The notes under the pieces were generated by a model. That model searched no databases. It was not told the origin of the DNA and was given only the letters and a program-made list of their open reading frames with translations. Of a DNA stretch of 64,000 nucleotides, positions 44,649 through 53,554 are shown piece by piece. The translations under genes and the position numbers were made by a program. The stretch is taken from positions 5,817,501-5,881,500 of the forward strand of contig NZ_CP031030.1 in the NCBI RefSeq assembly GCF_003711225.1. The letters run 5' to 3'. The stretch comes from Runella sp. SP2. GTDB taxonomy: Bacteria > Bacteroidota > Bacteroidia > Cytophagales > Spirosomataceae. Within the stretch, counting starts at the first letter, position 1; the number at the start of each line of letters is the position of its first letter.

Positions 44649-45818
44649 TTAAATAGCACTTTCGTCGGTTTCGCCTCTACTTACACTCAGGATGATTCCG
44701 AGTGAGATACAAGTAAAGAATACAGATGTTCCTCCCATACTGAGAAGAGGTAGTGGTTGGCCAGTGACTGGGAAAGCCCCTACAGCGACGGCCATATTAG
44801 TAAATGCTTGTAAACCAATACTTAATGTGAGCCCTGCGGACAGTAGCCCACCGAAGGCTCGATTGGTGCCGCCAATATTTTGGACGCCCCTCACGAGTAA
44901 AATGGCGTAGAGTAACATAATAAAAACCCCTCCCACAAGACCATATTCTTCGATGATAATGGCATAAATAAAGTCAGAATAAGCTTGGGTAAGGTAATTG
45001 CGCTGGTGACTGTTACCAAGCCCTTGGCCAAAAGTTCCCCCGTTGGCAATGGCAATAAACCCTTGTTTTGCTTGGTATTCGTCATTGTCGAGGAAACGCT
45101 CGATACGCCCAACCGCGGTTTCAAGTCGTTGACCAGCAACAAGCCCTAGTCCACCAGTGATGCCGATGGCAACAATCATGGCAATCAGATATTTTCCAGG
45201 AACTCGTCCGATATAGAACATTAAAAAACAAGATAGACCAAGCAATACGGCGGTGGAGGTACTGGTGAGGGCAATGAAAAAACAAATAATACCTACCCAC
45301 AAAATCATTTTACCAAAAACCTGCCAGCTGTATTCCACGCGTTGGCGTTTGGCGAGCATCGCAGCGAGGTTCGCAATGAGGGCTAAACGGGCAAAATCGG
45401 CTGGCTGGACAGTAAAACCTGTGCCAGGAATGGCTAACCAACGTGTCGCGCCGTTGATGGTAACCCCTGCTACTTTTACCAAAATCAACAAAGGAATGGA
45501 AATAAGAAGTGCCGCTCGTGAGAGACGAGAAAAGTACGTGTAATTGACGCGGTGAACCCACCACATCACAAACAACCCAATACTGGTATAAAAAACGTGT
45601 TTGAACAAAAATGTTTCTGGATAACCACCTCCACGTTGGTACGCGAGTGTACCTGTAGCGCTGTAAACAATCAGTAAGCTCACAAGCGACAAAATGGCGA
45701 CAATCACCCAAATGACGACATCGCCTTTGAGGTTTCTACTCAACCAATTTTTGATATTGTCCCAATGCTCTAATGTAGAAGGGCGAATTGTCCCCGTGTT
45801 CATCTCGTTCTTGTTCAT
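44649..45818 (-). CDS. ftsW: Peptidoglycan polymerase FtsW (SEDS)
   Basis: A 389-aa polytopic SEDS protein with about 10 membrane spans. Core motifs: NGATRWLAIPGTGFTVQPADFARLA (contains the catalytic-region R/Q and the Asp of PADFARL), and SHQRNYLTQAYSDFIYAII. Ends with GGTSVFFTCISLGIILSVSR. Polymerises septal glycan with its PBP partner. 8 bp upstream of murG. Confidence 0.96.
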   Translation of the reverse strand: MNKNEMNTGTIRPSTLEHWDNIKNWLSRNLKGDVVIWVIVAILSLVSLLIVYSATGTLAYQRGGGYPETFLFKHVFYTSIGLFVMWWVHRVNYTYFSRLSRAALLISIPLLILVKVAGVTINGATRWLAIPGTGFTVQPADFARLALIANLAAMLAKRQRVEYSWQVFGKMILWVGIICFFIALTSTSTAVLLGLSCFLMFYIGRVPGKYLIAMIVAIGITGGLGLVAGQRLETAVGRIERFLDNDEYQAKQGFIAIANGGTFGQGLGNSHQRNYLTQAYSDFIYAIIIEEYGLVGGVFIMLLYAILLVRGVQNIGGTNRAFGGLLSAGLTLSIGLQAFTNMAVAVGAFPVTGQPLPLLSMGGTSVFFTCISLGIILSVSRGETDESAI

Positions 45819-45833
45819 CTTTCTAAATGTGAG

Positions 45834-47192
45834 TTAGGAAATAAAACTTCGTACAGTCGCTTTGAACTGTTCACCACGGTCTTCGTAGTTGTTGAACAAA
45901 TCAAAACTAGCGCATGCTGGAGATAGAAGAGCAACGTCATTTGGTTGACCAAACGACAAGGCATACTGTACCGCTTCTTTAACGTCCTGTGTCTCAATGA
46001 CTACGGGGACAATAGAAGCGAAAAACGAGAGAAGTTTGCTGTTATCTTTGCCCAGACAGATAAGGGCTTTTACTTTTTGGCGTACCAAAGGTTCGATTTG
46101 GGTATAATCGTTGCCTTTGTCAAGTCCGCCAGCTATCCAAATTATAGGGGTATCAAAGCTATTTAACGCATAAAAAACGGAATCGACGTTGGTGGCCTTT
46201 GAATCATTAACGAAACTGATTCCGTTGATTTCGGCTACAGGTTCCAAGCGGTGGGCCGCATTTTGGAAAGTCAGCAATCCATTCTTGATTTGCTCATCGG
46301 TCAATCCTACCGCCATAGACGCCAAGGTTGCTGCCATCGCGTTTATAGCATTGTGAGGGCCTTTGATGGGCAACTCGTTTGCGTTTATATCAAAAGTACG
46401 TGTATTGCGAGTGAGATGCAAAATTCCTTCCTGAAAAAAACCGCCATTCTTTTCTTTTTTCAAGAAAGAAATAGGTAAGTGGTTGACATTGAATGATTTC
46501 TTGGCAAGTTCGAGGGCAATAGGTTCGTTGTCGATGAAATAAATAAAATCGTCGCTCGCTTGGAGATTTTGTAACAAACGAAATTTTGAATCGACGTACT
46601 TTTGGAAAGTATAGTCGTAACGGTCGAGGTGATCGGGGGTAATGTTGAGTAGAACTGCAACATCGGCTTTGAACTCGTACATGTTGTCCAACTGAAAGCT
46701 GCTAAGTTCGAGTACAAACCAGTCGAAGGTATCGTCGATGACTTGTTTGGCAAAACTCTCACCGATATTTCCTGCTAATCCAACGTTGATGCCTGCCGAT
46801 TTAAGAAGGTGATAAATCAATAAAGTCGTGGTAGTTTTACCATTGCTGCCCGTAATGGCAACTTTTTTTGCTTTTGTATAACGTGATGCAAACTCAATTT
46901 CAGAAATAACGGGTGTGCCTTGTTCATATAATTTTTTAATCAACGGCACTTTGTCAGGAATACCTGGACTTTTTATTACTTCTTTTGCCGAAAGAATAAT
47001 AGTTTCGGTATGTTTACCTTCTTCAAATGGTATATTGTTTGCAGCCAAAATACCCCGATATTCCTCGGTAAGGGAGCCCTTATCCGATAAAAATACGTCA
47101 AAACCTTTGGCTTGAGCCAATAAGGCCGCGCCAACGCCACTTTCGCCGCCACCTAAGACGACGATTCTGAACGAATCTTGGGGGTTCATCAA
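45834..47192 (-). CDS. murD: UDP-N-acetylmuramoylalanine-D-glutamate ligase MurD
   Basis: A 452-aa Mur ligase. N-terminal IVVLGGGESGVGAALLAQAKG, ATP loop AITGSNGKTTTTLLIYHLL, NHxxR-like region FQNAAHRLEPVAEINGISFVN, and C-terminal NDVALLSPACASFDLF. Adds D-Glu to UDP-MurNAc-L-Ala. First gene of the local dcw run. MurE, MurF, MraY and the division PBP are not in the window, so the cluster is split in this genome or continues elsewhere. Confidence 0.97.
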   Translation of the reverse strand: MMNPQDSFRIVVLGGGESGVGAALLAQAKGFDVFLSDKGSLTEEYRGILAANNIPFEEGKHTETIILSAKEVIKSPGIPDKVPLIKKLYEQGTPVISEIEFASRYTKAKKVAITGSNGKTTTTLLIYHLLKSAGINVGLAGNIGESFAKQVIDDTFDWFVLELSSFQLDNMYEFKADVAVLLNITPDHLDRYDYTFQKYVDSKFRLLQNLQASDDFIYFIDNEPIALELAKKSFNVNHLPISFLKKEKNGGFFQEGILHLTRNTRTFDINANELPIKGPHNAINAMAATLASMAVGLTDEQIKNGLLTFQNAAHRLEPVAEINGISFVNDSKATNVDSVFYALNSFDTPIIWIAGGLDKGNDYTQIEPLVRQKVKALICLGKDNSKLLSFFASIVPVVIETQDVKEAVQYALSFGQPNDVALLSPACASFDLFNNYEDRGEQFKATVRSFIS

Positions 47193-47302
47193 TAAAAATG
47201 TAAGAGGTAAAGCAAAGAATGAAAACTCAACCCAAATTAAGGCTTTTTTATAGGAAATTGCAAAGAAATAAAAACGACTAATCTTTAAAAAAAACCTTAA
47301 AT

Positions 47303-48112
47303 ATGCTTAATATCGAACCCCAAAAAAACACGTTTCTCACTGATATGCCACGAATTATAGACCTTTCCAAACCAATTCGCTTTAATGCCGAAGACCCTTG
47401 GTTTATGCGGGTAAAAATTAAACATAAACCTCATAAAGCCGCTCGGTGGCTGATTCGCTTTCTGGGTTTACCTTTCCGACTCTTCCCCAAGGATTTTGTA
47501 GGCTGGGCAGATGACACTATTAAACATATGGGAGTTCATGCGACTACGCATCTTGATGCGCCTTGGCATTATTACCCAACCGTGGCGGGACAACCCGCCA
47601 AAACCATTGATGAAATACCATTGGAATGGTGTTACGGCGACGGAGTGGTTATTGATATGACTCACAAAGCAGATTTTGATGTCATTACATTACAGGATAT
47701 ACAAGAAAATTTGCAAAAAATGGGCGTTCGCTTACAAGCAGGAATGATTGTACTCATCCGAACAGGACGCGATAAATTCAACGGAACGAAGCAATTTGCA
47801 GATGTAGGAACGGGGATGAGCAAAGAGGCGACCGAATGGCTCATTGACCAAGGAATCAAAGTAATGGGTATTGACCAATGGGGATGGGATTTACCCATGC
47901 GGTACATGATTCAGAAAGCCAAAGAATCGGGCAATCGTGATTTGTTTTGGCAAGCTCACCTAGTAGGTCGCGAAAAAGAGTACTGTCACATCGAACAGTT
48001 GGTCAACTTGGGCGCATTACCGCCAACGGGCTTTAAAGTATGTGTTTTTCCCCTCAAAATTGTGGGAGCATCGGCTGCCCCCGCGCGTGTTGTGGCAATT
48101 TTAAACGAATGA
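47303..48112 (+). CDS. Cyclase-family (kynurenine formamidase-like) metal hydrolase
   Basis: A 269-aa protein with the cyclase/KFase signature HATTHLDAPWHY (HxGTHxDxPxH variant, with Thr in place of Gly), which binds a di-metal site, and later IDQWGWDLP and FWQAHLVG. Substrate unknown; the family includes arylformamidases. The start used is 47303; an ATG at 47345 (MPRIIDLSKPIRF) is possible and matches the usual N-terminus. Its stop directly abuts that of the convergent gene. Confidence 0.82.
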   Translation: MLNIEPQKNTFLTDMPRIIDLSKPIRFNAEDPWFMRVKIKHKPHKAARWLIRFLGLPFRLFPKDFVGWADDTIKHMGVHATTHLDAPWHYYPTVAGQPAKTIDEIPLEWCYGDGVVIDMTHKADFDVITLQDIQENLQKMGVRLQAGMIVLIRTGRDKFNGTKQFADVGTGMSKEATEWLIDQGIKVMGIDQWGWDLPMRYMIQKAKESGNRDLFWQAHLVGREKEYCHIEQLVNLGALPPTGFKVCVFPLKIVGASAAPARVVAILNE

Positions 48113-49618
48113 TTATTTTTTCTTGGCCTCTTCGGGTTTGGGAGCGCTTTGACCCAATTTAACAAACTCAGCAATTTGTTGCTCGTTAATGCCTGTGGTG
48201 ATTTCTAAAGTAGCATTGGCTTGTTTCAACGCGCTCACCCCTGCTTCGGTTACGTTAGTTTTCCAAAGGTGAAGGCTGGTCAATTTTTTAGCAGCTGCGA
48301 GTTCTTTAAGCCCTTGGTCGGTGATTTTTGTGCCGACCAAATTGAGGTACGTCAGACGAGGTAAGTCCTTGATTTTTTGGAGTAAGGCATCTGAAATCGC
48401 TGTATTTTCAAGATGTAATTTTTGCAAATTTTTGAGTTGGCTGAGGGTGCTTGCGGCTTGGTCGGTGATGCGAGTATTGTTTAATTTTACCCAAACGATT
48501 TGTTCGCTAAGAGGTTCCAAAAGCGCAAGTTGGCTATCTGTTAGACCGCTGGCGTTGACGGCGTTGATGTCTAACAAATGGCTGCCTGTGGCAATGGGCG
48601 TAACCAAAACGCCTACTTTTTTGAGGGCTTCGATGTCGTTGGCATTGGGAGCGGACACGTTAAGAGACGCTAACTCATCTTTTTGGCTAGTAGAAGATGC
48701 GTTACCTTCAGCAGACTGTGGTTTGTTGAGGGCTGCCAACGCGGGTTTAACGGCGTCGGTTGTTTTAAGTTCTGCCACTTTTTTGTCCACGGGTGCACCT
48801 TGGTCAATCCACCAAGATAAAATAGCCACTTGCCCTTCCGAAAGTTGGGTTTTTCCTTTGGGGGGCATGTGATTTTCGTCTTCTAGTGGGAGCAAACAGC
48901 GCTTAATGAGTTCACTTTCGTCGGATTTTCCTGCAATAAAAACTGGGCCATTTTCTCCCCCTTTTTTCAATAATTCTATTTCATCCATTCGCAAATCGCC
49001 CTTGGATTTTTTTGCGTTATGGCACTGAACACATCGTGCTTTCAGTATGGGGTTGACGATGTCTTGATAGACCAAAGCATTGTTGACGTCGGTAATGGGC
49101 TTGATTTCATCACCCCCTTTTTCGGTTTTGGGTTCCATGCCCGCCCACGCTCGAAAGGGTTCGGGCGTTTCTTGGGTAAGATACCCCTCTCCGTGCGTCA
49201 GAGAACCGCCATGATGCCCTGCGACCATTGTAAAAAGGCCACCTATTGCCAAGGCAGGAAGGTACAAAAGACCGCCAAATTTGAAGTTTTGAAATAACAA
49301 ATCGGTCTTAGAAACCCACGCAACCCACGAAGCGACAGCCACCCAAATCCCTTGCCATTTGTGCTCTTCAAGCAGTTCGGTTTCATAGCCTCCGCCCAAC
49401 GACAACAAATAGCCCGCAATGCAGGATGCCGTAGCTCCAATGGCTGACCAAAACAAAATAAATGAAATCGTCGAGTCTTTTACTTCTACCTTATTGGTCA
49501 AGCGCGCCAGTTCGAGTAGTCCCGCTAGGAGTAAAAACCCAATGGGTAAGTGCACCAATACAGGGTGAAAACGTCCAATAAAAGCGGCCCAATCGGAAGA
49601 AGCTTGTAACAAAATCAT
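48113..49618 (-). CDS. DUF2231-like membrane / planctomycete-type cytochrome c / LRR fusion protein
   Basis: 501 aa in three parts. An N-terminal membrane domain (about 1-140, FHPVLVHLPIGFLLLAGLLEL) with four spans. A cytochrome-c-like segment with haem motif CVQCH (KARCVQCHNAKKSKGDL) and MPP at HMPPKGK. Then from about 330 leucine-rich repeats (for example LTYLNLVGTKITDQGLKEL). Probably an inner-membrane electron-transfer protein with a recognition tail facing the periplasm. The start codon overlaps the preceding glycosidase-like stop by 4 bp, so the two are co-translated. Confidence 0.85.
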   Translation of the reverse strand: MILLQASSDWAAFIGRFHPVLVHLPIGFLLLAGLLELARLTNKVEVKDSTISFILFWSAIGATASCIAGYLLSLGGGYETELLEEHKWQGIWVAVASWVAWVSKTDLLFQNFKFGGLLYLPALAIGGLFTMVAGHHGGSLTHGEGYLTQETPEPFRAWAGMEPKTEKGGDEIKPITDVNNALVYQDIVNPILKARCVQCHNAKKSKGDLRMDEIELLKKGGENGPVFIAGKSDESELIKRCLLPLEDENHMPPKGKTQLSEGQVAILSWWIDQGAPVDKKVAELKTTDAVKPALAALNKPQSAEGNASSTSQKDELASLNVSAPNANDIEALKKVGVLVTPIATGSHLLDINAVNASGLTDSQLALLEPLSEQIVWVKLNNTRITDQAASTLSQLKNLQKLHLENTAISDALLQKIKDLPRLTYLNLVGTKITDQGLKELAAAKKLTSLHLWKTNVTEAGVSALKQANATLEITTGINEQQIAEFVKLGQSAPKPEEAKKK

Positions 49619-51603
49619 GGTTTGATGGCGACGATGGAGTGAATGTCTAATTTGCTTATGGTAAAGGTAATTTCTCCGTTTTTATACGCAAACGGAATCG
49701 GCTTATTTTCGGGTTGAAGCGTTACTTGTTTGGGGCGCAAGAGTGCTTTCACAGTTACTTTTAAATTGTATAAAGGGGGAATTTCGTCACTGGCATGAAT
49801 GGCCTTGTTGGCGTGATTTCCTGCCATATTGATGAGGTTTACGAAAGTGGTTCCTTGTTTTTGATTGAGTGCAACGTTCACGTACTTAGAACCACTCACG
49901 GTTACTTGGGGTTGAAACAATTGTTTGGCCAATGTACCTAAAAAATCTCTTCCGACGTAGGTTTCGCGCTTGTAATGTTGTTCGCCAAAATTAAAATAAA
50001 TGCCCGCGATTTTGCCCTTGCCAAATGAAGCAATGGATGCAACAGGACCTTCTCCATAATGGAGGTCGCCTCCCGAAAACCACTGTCCAAACGTCTGAGT
50101 ACCCGAAAGTGGCTCAAAAGGCCGAAACGTAGCTTTGGTACCCGTCAGAAGTTGGCCAAATCCCCAATTGGAAATGGTTTGGGTGGAAGTGCTGAGACGA
50201 ACGCCTAATTGAGCTTCAAATAATTTCACCGTTTCACTGCCAGTAACCAACAAATTTCCACCTTGGCGCACGTACTCGATTAACTCATCTTTAAGCGTTT
50301 CGTCGATTTTTTTCCATTCGGGAATGACGATAAGCGGGTAGGCTTGTGTACGGCCACGGAGGTGATGTTCTTGCAAAATTTCGACGGGTAATTGACTGTA
50401 CAGTAGCGCATTGAGGGTGCCAATCATGGGTTGTTGTTTGCCATCTCCAGTGTTATAAACAGTCGTTAGCTGACTTTTGTAACCTACGTTGGAATAAAGC
50501 AAGGCCACTTGCGGGATGGGCTTGGTATTTTGGGTGAAAGCTTGTCGTTGGCGGCAAAACTTCGCCAAATCGCTCATGGTTTGGTACGAAAAAGTAGGCA
50601 GACTTCCGTCTCGCTCTTGGGTCCAATAGGCTTGAAAACCGCCTCCCATCGAAATCACTTGAGCAGCTTCTTGCGAAAGTTGAATGGCGTTTTTGGGTGA
50701 TTTTACTTGGTCTTCCCATCCGTACCCAAAACTCCACGACATCAAGTCCCAGGGTTTGCCCTGAGGCGCTAGACTGCGCGCCTGAAAAGCCGATTGGTTG
50801 GCGCCGTTGAGGGGTTCGGTATCGCCCGATAAGAAATCGACGTTGATGTCCACTTTTTCGGGCATCATGGCCGAAAAAGACCAATTGCTTGCTACCTGAA
50901 AACGAGGGTTGTAAGCGTGGAGGGCATCGGTATATTTGCGGACGTACCGACGGAAAGCATCGCGGTGGAACTCCAGCCATTTGTCATAGTTAGGGTCGGT
51001 TTTTTTACGAGGAATGTCTTGGATGCCAGTGATAAATCGAAATTCGTCGATAGCAGCTTGGCAATAATCGGGGTTGGTTGCCCAGCAGTCGCCATCGACC
51101 CATACTCCGTTGACGCCATAATCGCTGATTTCTTTTAACTGTGGAATGAGCAAACTATCGGCATAAGCGCTCCAGAGCGAGGCTTTTTGGCGGTCTGGTT
51201 TGCCTTCTGAATCAATCTGCGACCAATTGGGATGGTGTTTAACGGCTTCATCGTCCCACACACCTGAGTAATGAACGTACAACGCTACGCCTCGGCGCAG
51301 GGTAACTTCTCGAAAGAGTTTTAAGATGTCTTTTTCGACCCGCTTGGGCGGGTTTCCTACTTTGGTCGGGTAGCTCGTAACGCCTGAATGACCTTTACAA
51401 TCTACCTGAATAAAATCGGGTTTTACTTTTGTTAAAAGTGAGTCTATCATCTTATCGGTGAGGGTTTTACCGATGAGTGTGTCTTGCAAAGTGGCATGAA
51501 AATCAAAATGTAAGCCGAAATAACTTTCGGAGCGGCGCAAAGGCGTTTGGGCAAGGGCCGTACAGGAAAGTAGCCCGAACAGGAAGATGTATAACCGTTT
51601 CAT
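49615..51603 (-). CDS. Secreted glycoside-hydrolase-like protein (TIM barrel plus GATase-like domain)
   Basis: 662 aa from the ATG at 51603 (MKRLYIFLFGLLSCTALAQ); an ATG eight codons upstream gives a worse signal peptide. N-terminal TIM-barrel segment (FIQVDCKGHSGVTSYPTKVG, DYGVNGVWVDGDCWATNPDYC) resembles GHL6/GH42-type hypothetical glycosidases. A middle GATase-like domain (EWKKIDETLKDELIEYVRQ, GGNLLVTGSE) fits the beta-galactosidase trimerisation fold. Substrate unknown. Coupled to the cytochrome/LRR gene. Confidence 0.75.
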   Translation of the reverse strand: MKRLYIFLFGLLSCTALAQTPLRRSESYFGLHFDFHATLQDTLIGKTLTDKMIDSLLTKVKPDFIQVDCKGHSGVTSYPTKVGNPPKRVEKDILKLFREVTLRRGVALYVHYSGVWDDEAVKHHPNWSQIDSEGKPDRQKASLWSAYADSLLIPQLKEISDYGVNGVWVDGDCWATNPDYCQAAIDEFRFITGIQDIPRKKTDPNYDKWLEFHRDAFRRYVRKYTDALHAYNPRFQVASNWSFSAMMPEKVDINVDFLSGDTEPLNGANQSAFQARSLAPQGKPWDLMSWSFGYGWEDQVKSPKNAIQLSQEAAQVISMGGGFQAYWTQERDGSLPTFSYQTMSDLAKFCRQRQAFTQNTKPIPQVALLYSNVGYKSQLTTVYNTGDGKQQPMIGTLNALLYSQLPVEILQEHHLRGRTQAYPLIVIPEWKKIDETLKDELIEYVRQGGNLLVTGSETVKLFEAQLGVRLSTSTQTISNWGFGQLLTGTKATFRPFEPLSGTQTFGQWFSGGDLHYGEGPVASIASFGKGKIAGIYFNFGEQHYKRETYVGRDFLGTLAKQLFQPQVTVSGSKYVNVALNQKQGTTFVNLINMAGNHANKAIHASDEIPPLYNLKVTVKALLRPKQVTLQPENKPIPFAYKNGEITFTISKLDIHSIVAIKP

Positions 51604-51751
51604 TGGAAAAGGGAATTTAGTAGCCATACTACCAAAGACAAAGAGTAGGCTATTCTTTAACGGCTAACTGAGAAGAAAGAGAGGTTTGTTTTTCTATGAT
51701 TTTGAATGTAAACTTGTTGTGAGTTTAAACTTATTGAAAACAAACAAAGCT

Positions 51752-51942
51752 ATGGAAACGCTTCTGGAAAGAATTACAATAAATCCTGCTGTCTGTAACG
51801 GACGTCCGACGATTCGTAACATGCGATTTACAGTAGCACAACTGCTACAATTATTAGCTTCTGGCATGACTGAACAGAGATATTAGCAGATTATGAGTAT
51901 TTAGAGAGTCAAGACATAAAAGCAGTGTTGCTTTACGCATAA
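51752..51942 (+). pseudogene. Frameshifted DUF433-type antitoxin
   Basis: METLLERITINPAVCNGRPT is a clear DUF433 start, and the frame runs to LLASGMTEQ and then stops (TAG near 51883). Removing the frame break, by restoring one base near 51876, gives EILADYEYLESQDIKAVLLYA, the usual continuation, ending at a stop at 51940. The frame is therefore broken by a one-base deletion, and no DUF5615-type toxin partner follows. A decayed toxin-antitoxin remnant. Confidence 0.75.
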
Positions 51943-51989
51943 ATAATTGGTTTTAAGCGTTCTCAAAGAGTGCTATTTGTAAAATTCTT

Positions 51990-53039
51990 ATGAGGAGTCT
52001 ATTGTTTTTACTTGTGCTTCTGGAGTATTCTGAGCTATCTGCGCAAAATTTAACAGGAAAATGCCCCAATATCAAATCGGGTAAGGTTTACGTAATTAAT
52101 CAATCTAATGAAACTATCGACTCCGTAAGAATTGTAAATGAGTGTTTTGTAGTTACGAGTAAGCTCAGAGAACCAAGTTTGTTTACATTACGCTCTAGTG
52201 CGTTTGATGGAGAAGTTTACCTAGTGTTAGAAAAAAATAGGCCATTATCTATTGAGATTAATCCAAGAGGAGAAGTAAAGTACCTCATCAATACTCTCAT
52301 AAACGTTTCTTTTCAGAAGGTACATAAAGACTATATAAATTTTCAACAACAGATTTTAAAATTATCACCTTCCGTCGATTCATTGGATAATGACTCATTA
52401 ATGAGTCTTCGGAGCACTGCTTATACCCAATTTATACAAAAAATTACGGATTTTATTGTTCAAAAGTCGGCGAATCAAGTGTCAGCTTTGGTTCTTTTTG
52501 AAATAGTTCATCTGAGTAACTTGCTTCCTGTTAATGAATTAAAAAAACGCTTTGATATGCTCTCTGAAGCGGTAAAAAAATCATCGTATGGGCAAAAAAT
52601 AAGTGAATATCTAATAAAAGAATTTACCCTACGAGAGGGAAATATAGCTCCAGAATTTGAACTCGTTGACGTAGAAAATAAAGTACACAAGCTGTCAGAT
52701 TACAGAGGTCGTTATGTTTTACTTCACTTTTGGGCTTCATGGTGTGGCCCGTGTCGGGGAGAAAATAAAGAATGGCCAATGATGATGCCTGTTTTAAGCC
52801 AGTTACCTGTAACCATTATTCATGTCTCACAAGATTCGGAGAAAAAAGAGTGGCTAAAAGCCATTAAAGCAGATGGCTTGGAATGTTTTATTCACGTTTT
52901 GAATACCAAGGGAAAAAAAGGGGATGTCGTTTATGATTACCAGATTTCAGGAATTCCCGATAATGTGTTGATTAGCCCCGATGGTACAATCAAACAAAAA
53001 AAGATTCGTTGGACGGACTTAGAAAAACTGGTAAAGTAA
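51990..53039 (+). CDS. TlpA/thioredoxin-fold periplasmic disulfide reductase
   Basis: A 349-aa exported protein (signal peptide ending near ELSAQ). The N-terminal domain, about 20-215, resembles the DUF4369-like module of Bacteroidota thioredoxins. The C-terminal AhpC/TSA-like domain has HFWASWCGPCRGENKEWP (Cys252, Cys255) and a cis-Pro loop SGIPDNVLI. Likely reduces cytochrome c apoproteins or other envelope thiols. Monocistronic. Confidence 0.88.
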   Translation: MRSLLFLLVLLEYSELSAQNLTGKCPNIKSGKVYVINQSNETIDSVRIVNECFVVTSKLREPSLFTLRSSAFDGEVYLVLEKNRPLSIEINPRGEVKYLINTLINVSFQKVHKDYINFQQQILKLSPSVDSLDNDSLMSLRSTAYTQFIQKITDFIVQKSANQVSALVLFEIVHLSNLLPVNELKKRFDMLSEAVKKSSYGQKISEYLIKEFTLREGNIAPEFELVDVENKVHKLSDYRGRYVLLHFWASWCGPCRGENKEWPMMMPVLSQLPVTIIHVSQDSEKKEWLKAIKADGLECFIHVLNTKGKKGDVVYDYQISGIPDNVLISPDGTIKQKKIRWTDLEKLVK

Positions 53040-53107
53040 GGGGCGGCTTTCGCAAAAGTTAGGTTTTCGTATTATCTTGCAGCCAAAACGAAAAGCCTCA
53101 ACAAACC

Positions 53108-53485
53108 ATGACATTTCCAGCAGAGCTTAAGTACACCAAAGACCACGAGTGGATTCGCCTAGAAAGCGACGGTACTGCCGTTGTAGGTATTACTGATTTT
53201 GCCCAAAGAGAATTGGGTGATATTGTTTATGTTGACATTAACACCGTCGGCGAAACCATCAGCGAAGGTGAATTATTTGGAACAGTAGAAGCCGTAAAAA
53301 CCGTTTCTGACCTTTATTTGCCAGTTTCAGGAGAAATTCTTGAATTTAATACGGCTTTAGAAGCTGACCCCGATTTGGTCAACTCTGATCCTTACGGTGA
53401 AGGTTGGATGATTCGTGTTAAAATAACTGGCTCAACCGATGACTTACTTTCTGTAGAAGCCTATAAAGAATTGATTGGCGAATAA
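53108..53485 (+). CDS. gcvH: Glycine cleavage system H protein
   Basis: A 125-aa lipoyl carrier protein: [20 protein letters not shown], then [20 protein letters not shown] with lipoyl Lys64, and a C-terminal [11 protein letters not shown]. Shuttles the aminomethyl group between GcvP, GcvT and dihydrolipoamide dehydrogenase. The other gcv genes are not in the window. A terminator follows at once. Confidence 0.97.
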   Translation: MTFPAELKYTKDHEWIRLESDGTAVVGITDFAQRELGDIVYVDINTVGETISEGELFGTVEAVKTVSDLYLPVSGEILEFNTALEADPDLVNSDPYGEGWMIRVKITGSTDDLLSVEAYKELIGE

Positions 53486-53489
53486 GAAA

Positions 53490-53514
53490 AAGCTCCGAAA
53501 GGGGCTTTTTTTTA
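53490..53514 (+). terminator. Terminator of gcvH
   Basis: aaagctcc-gaaa-ggggcttt (8-bp stem including one T.G pair, GAAA tetraloop), then a T run. Confidence 0.85.
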
Positions 53515-53554
53515 GCCCTAATCTCAACGGGAAGCCAAGAAAGTTGATAAAAAA

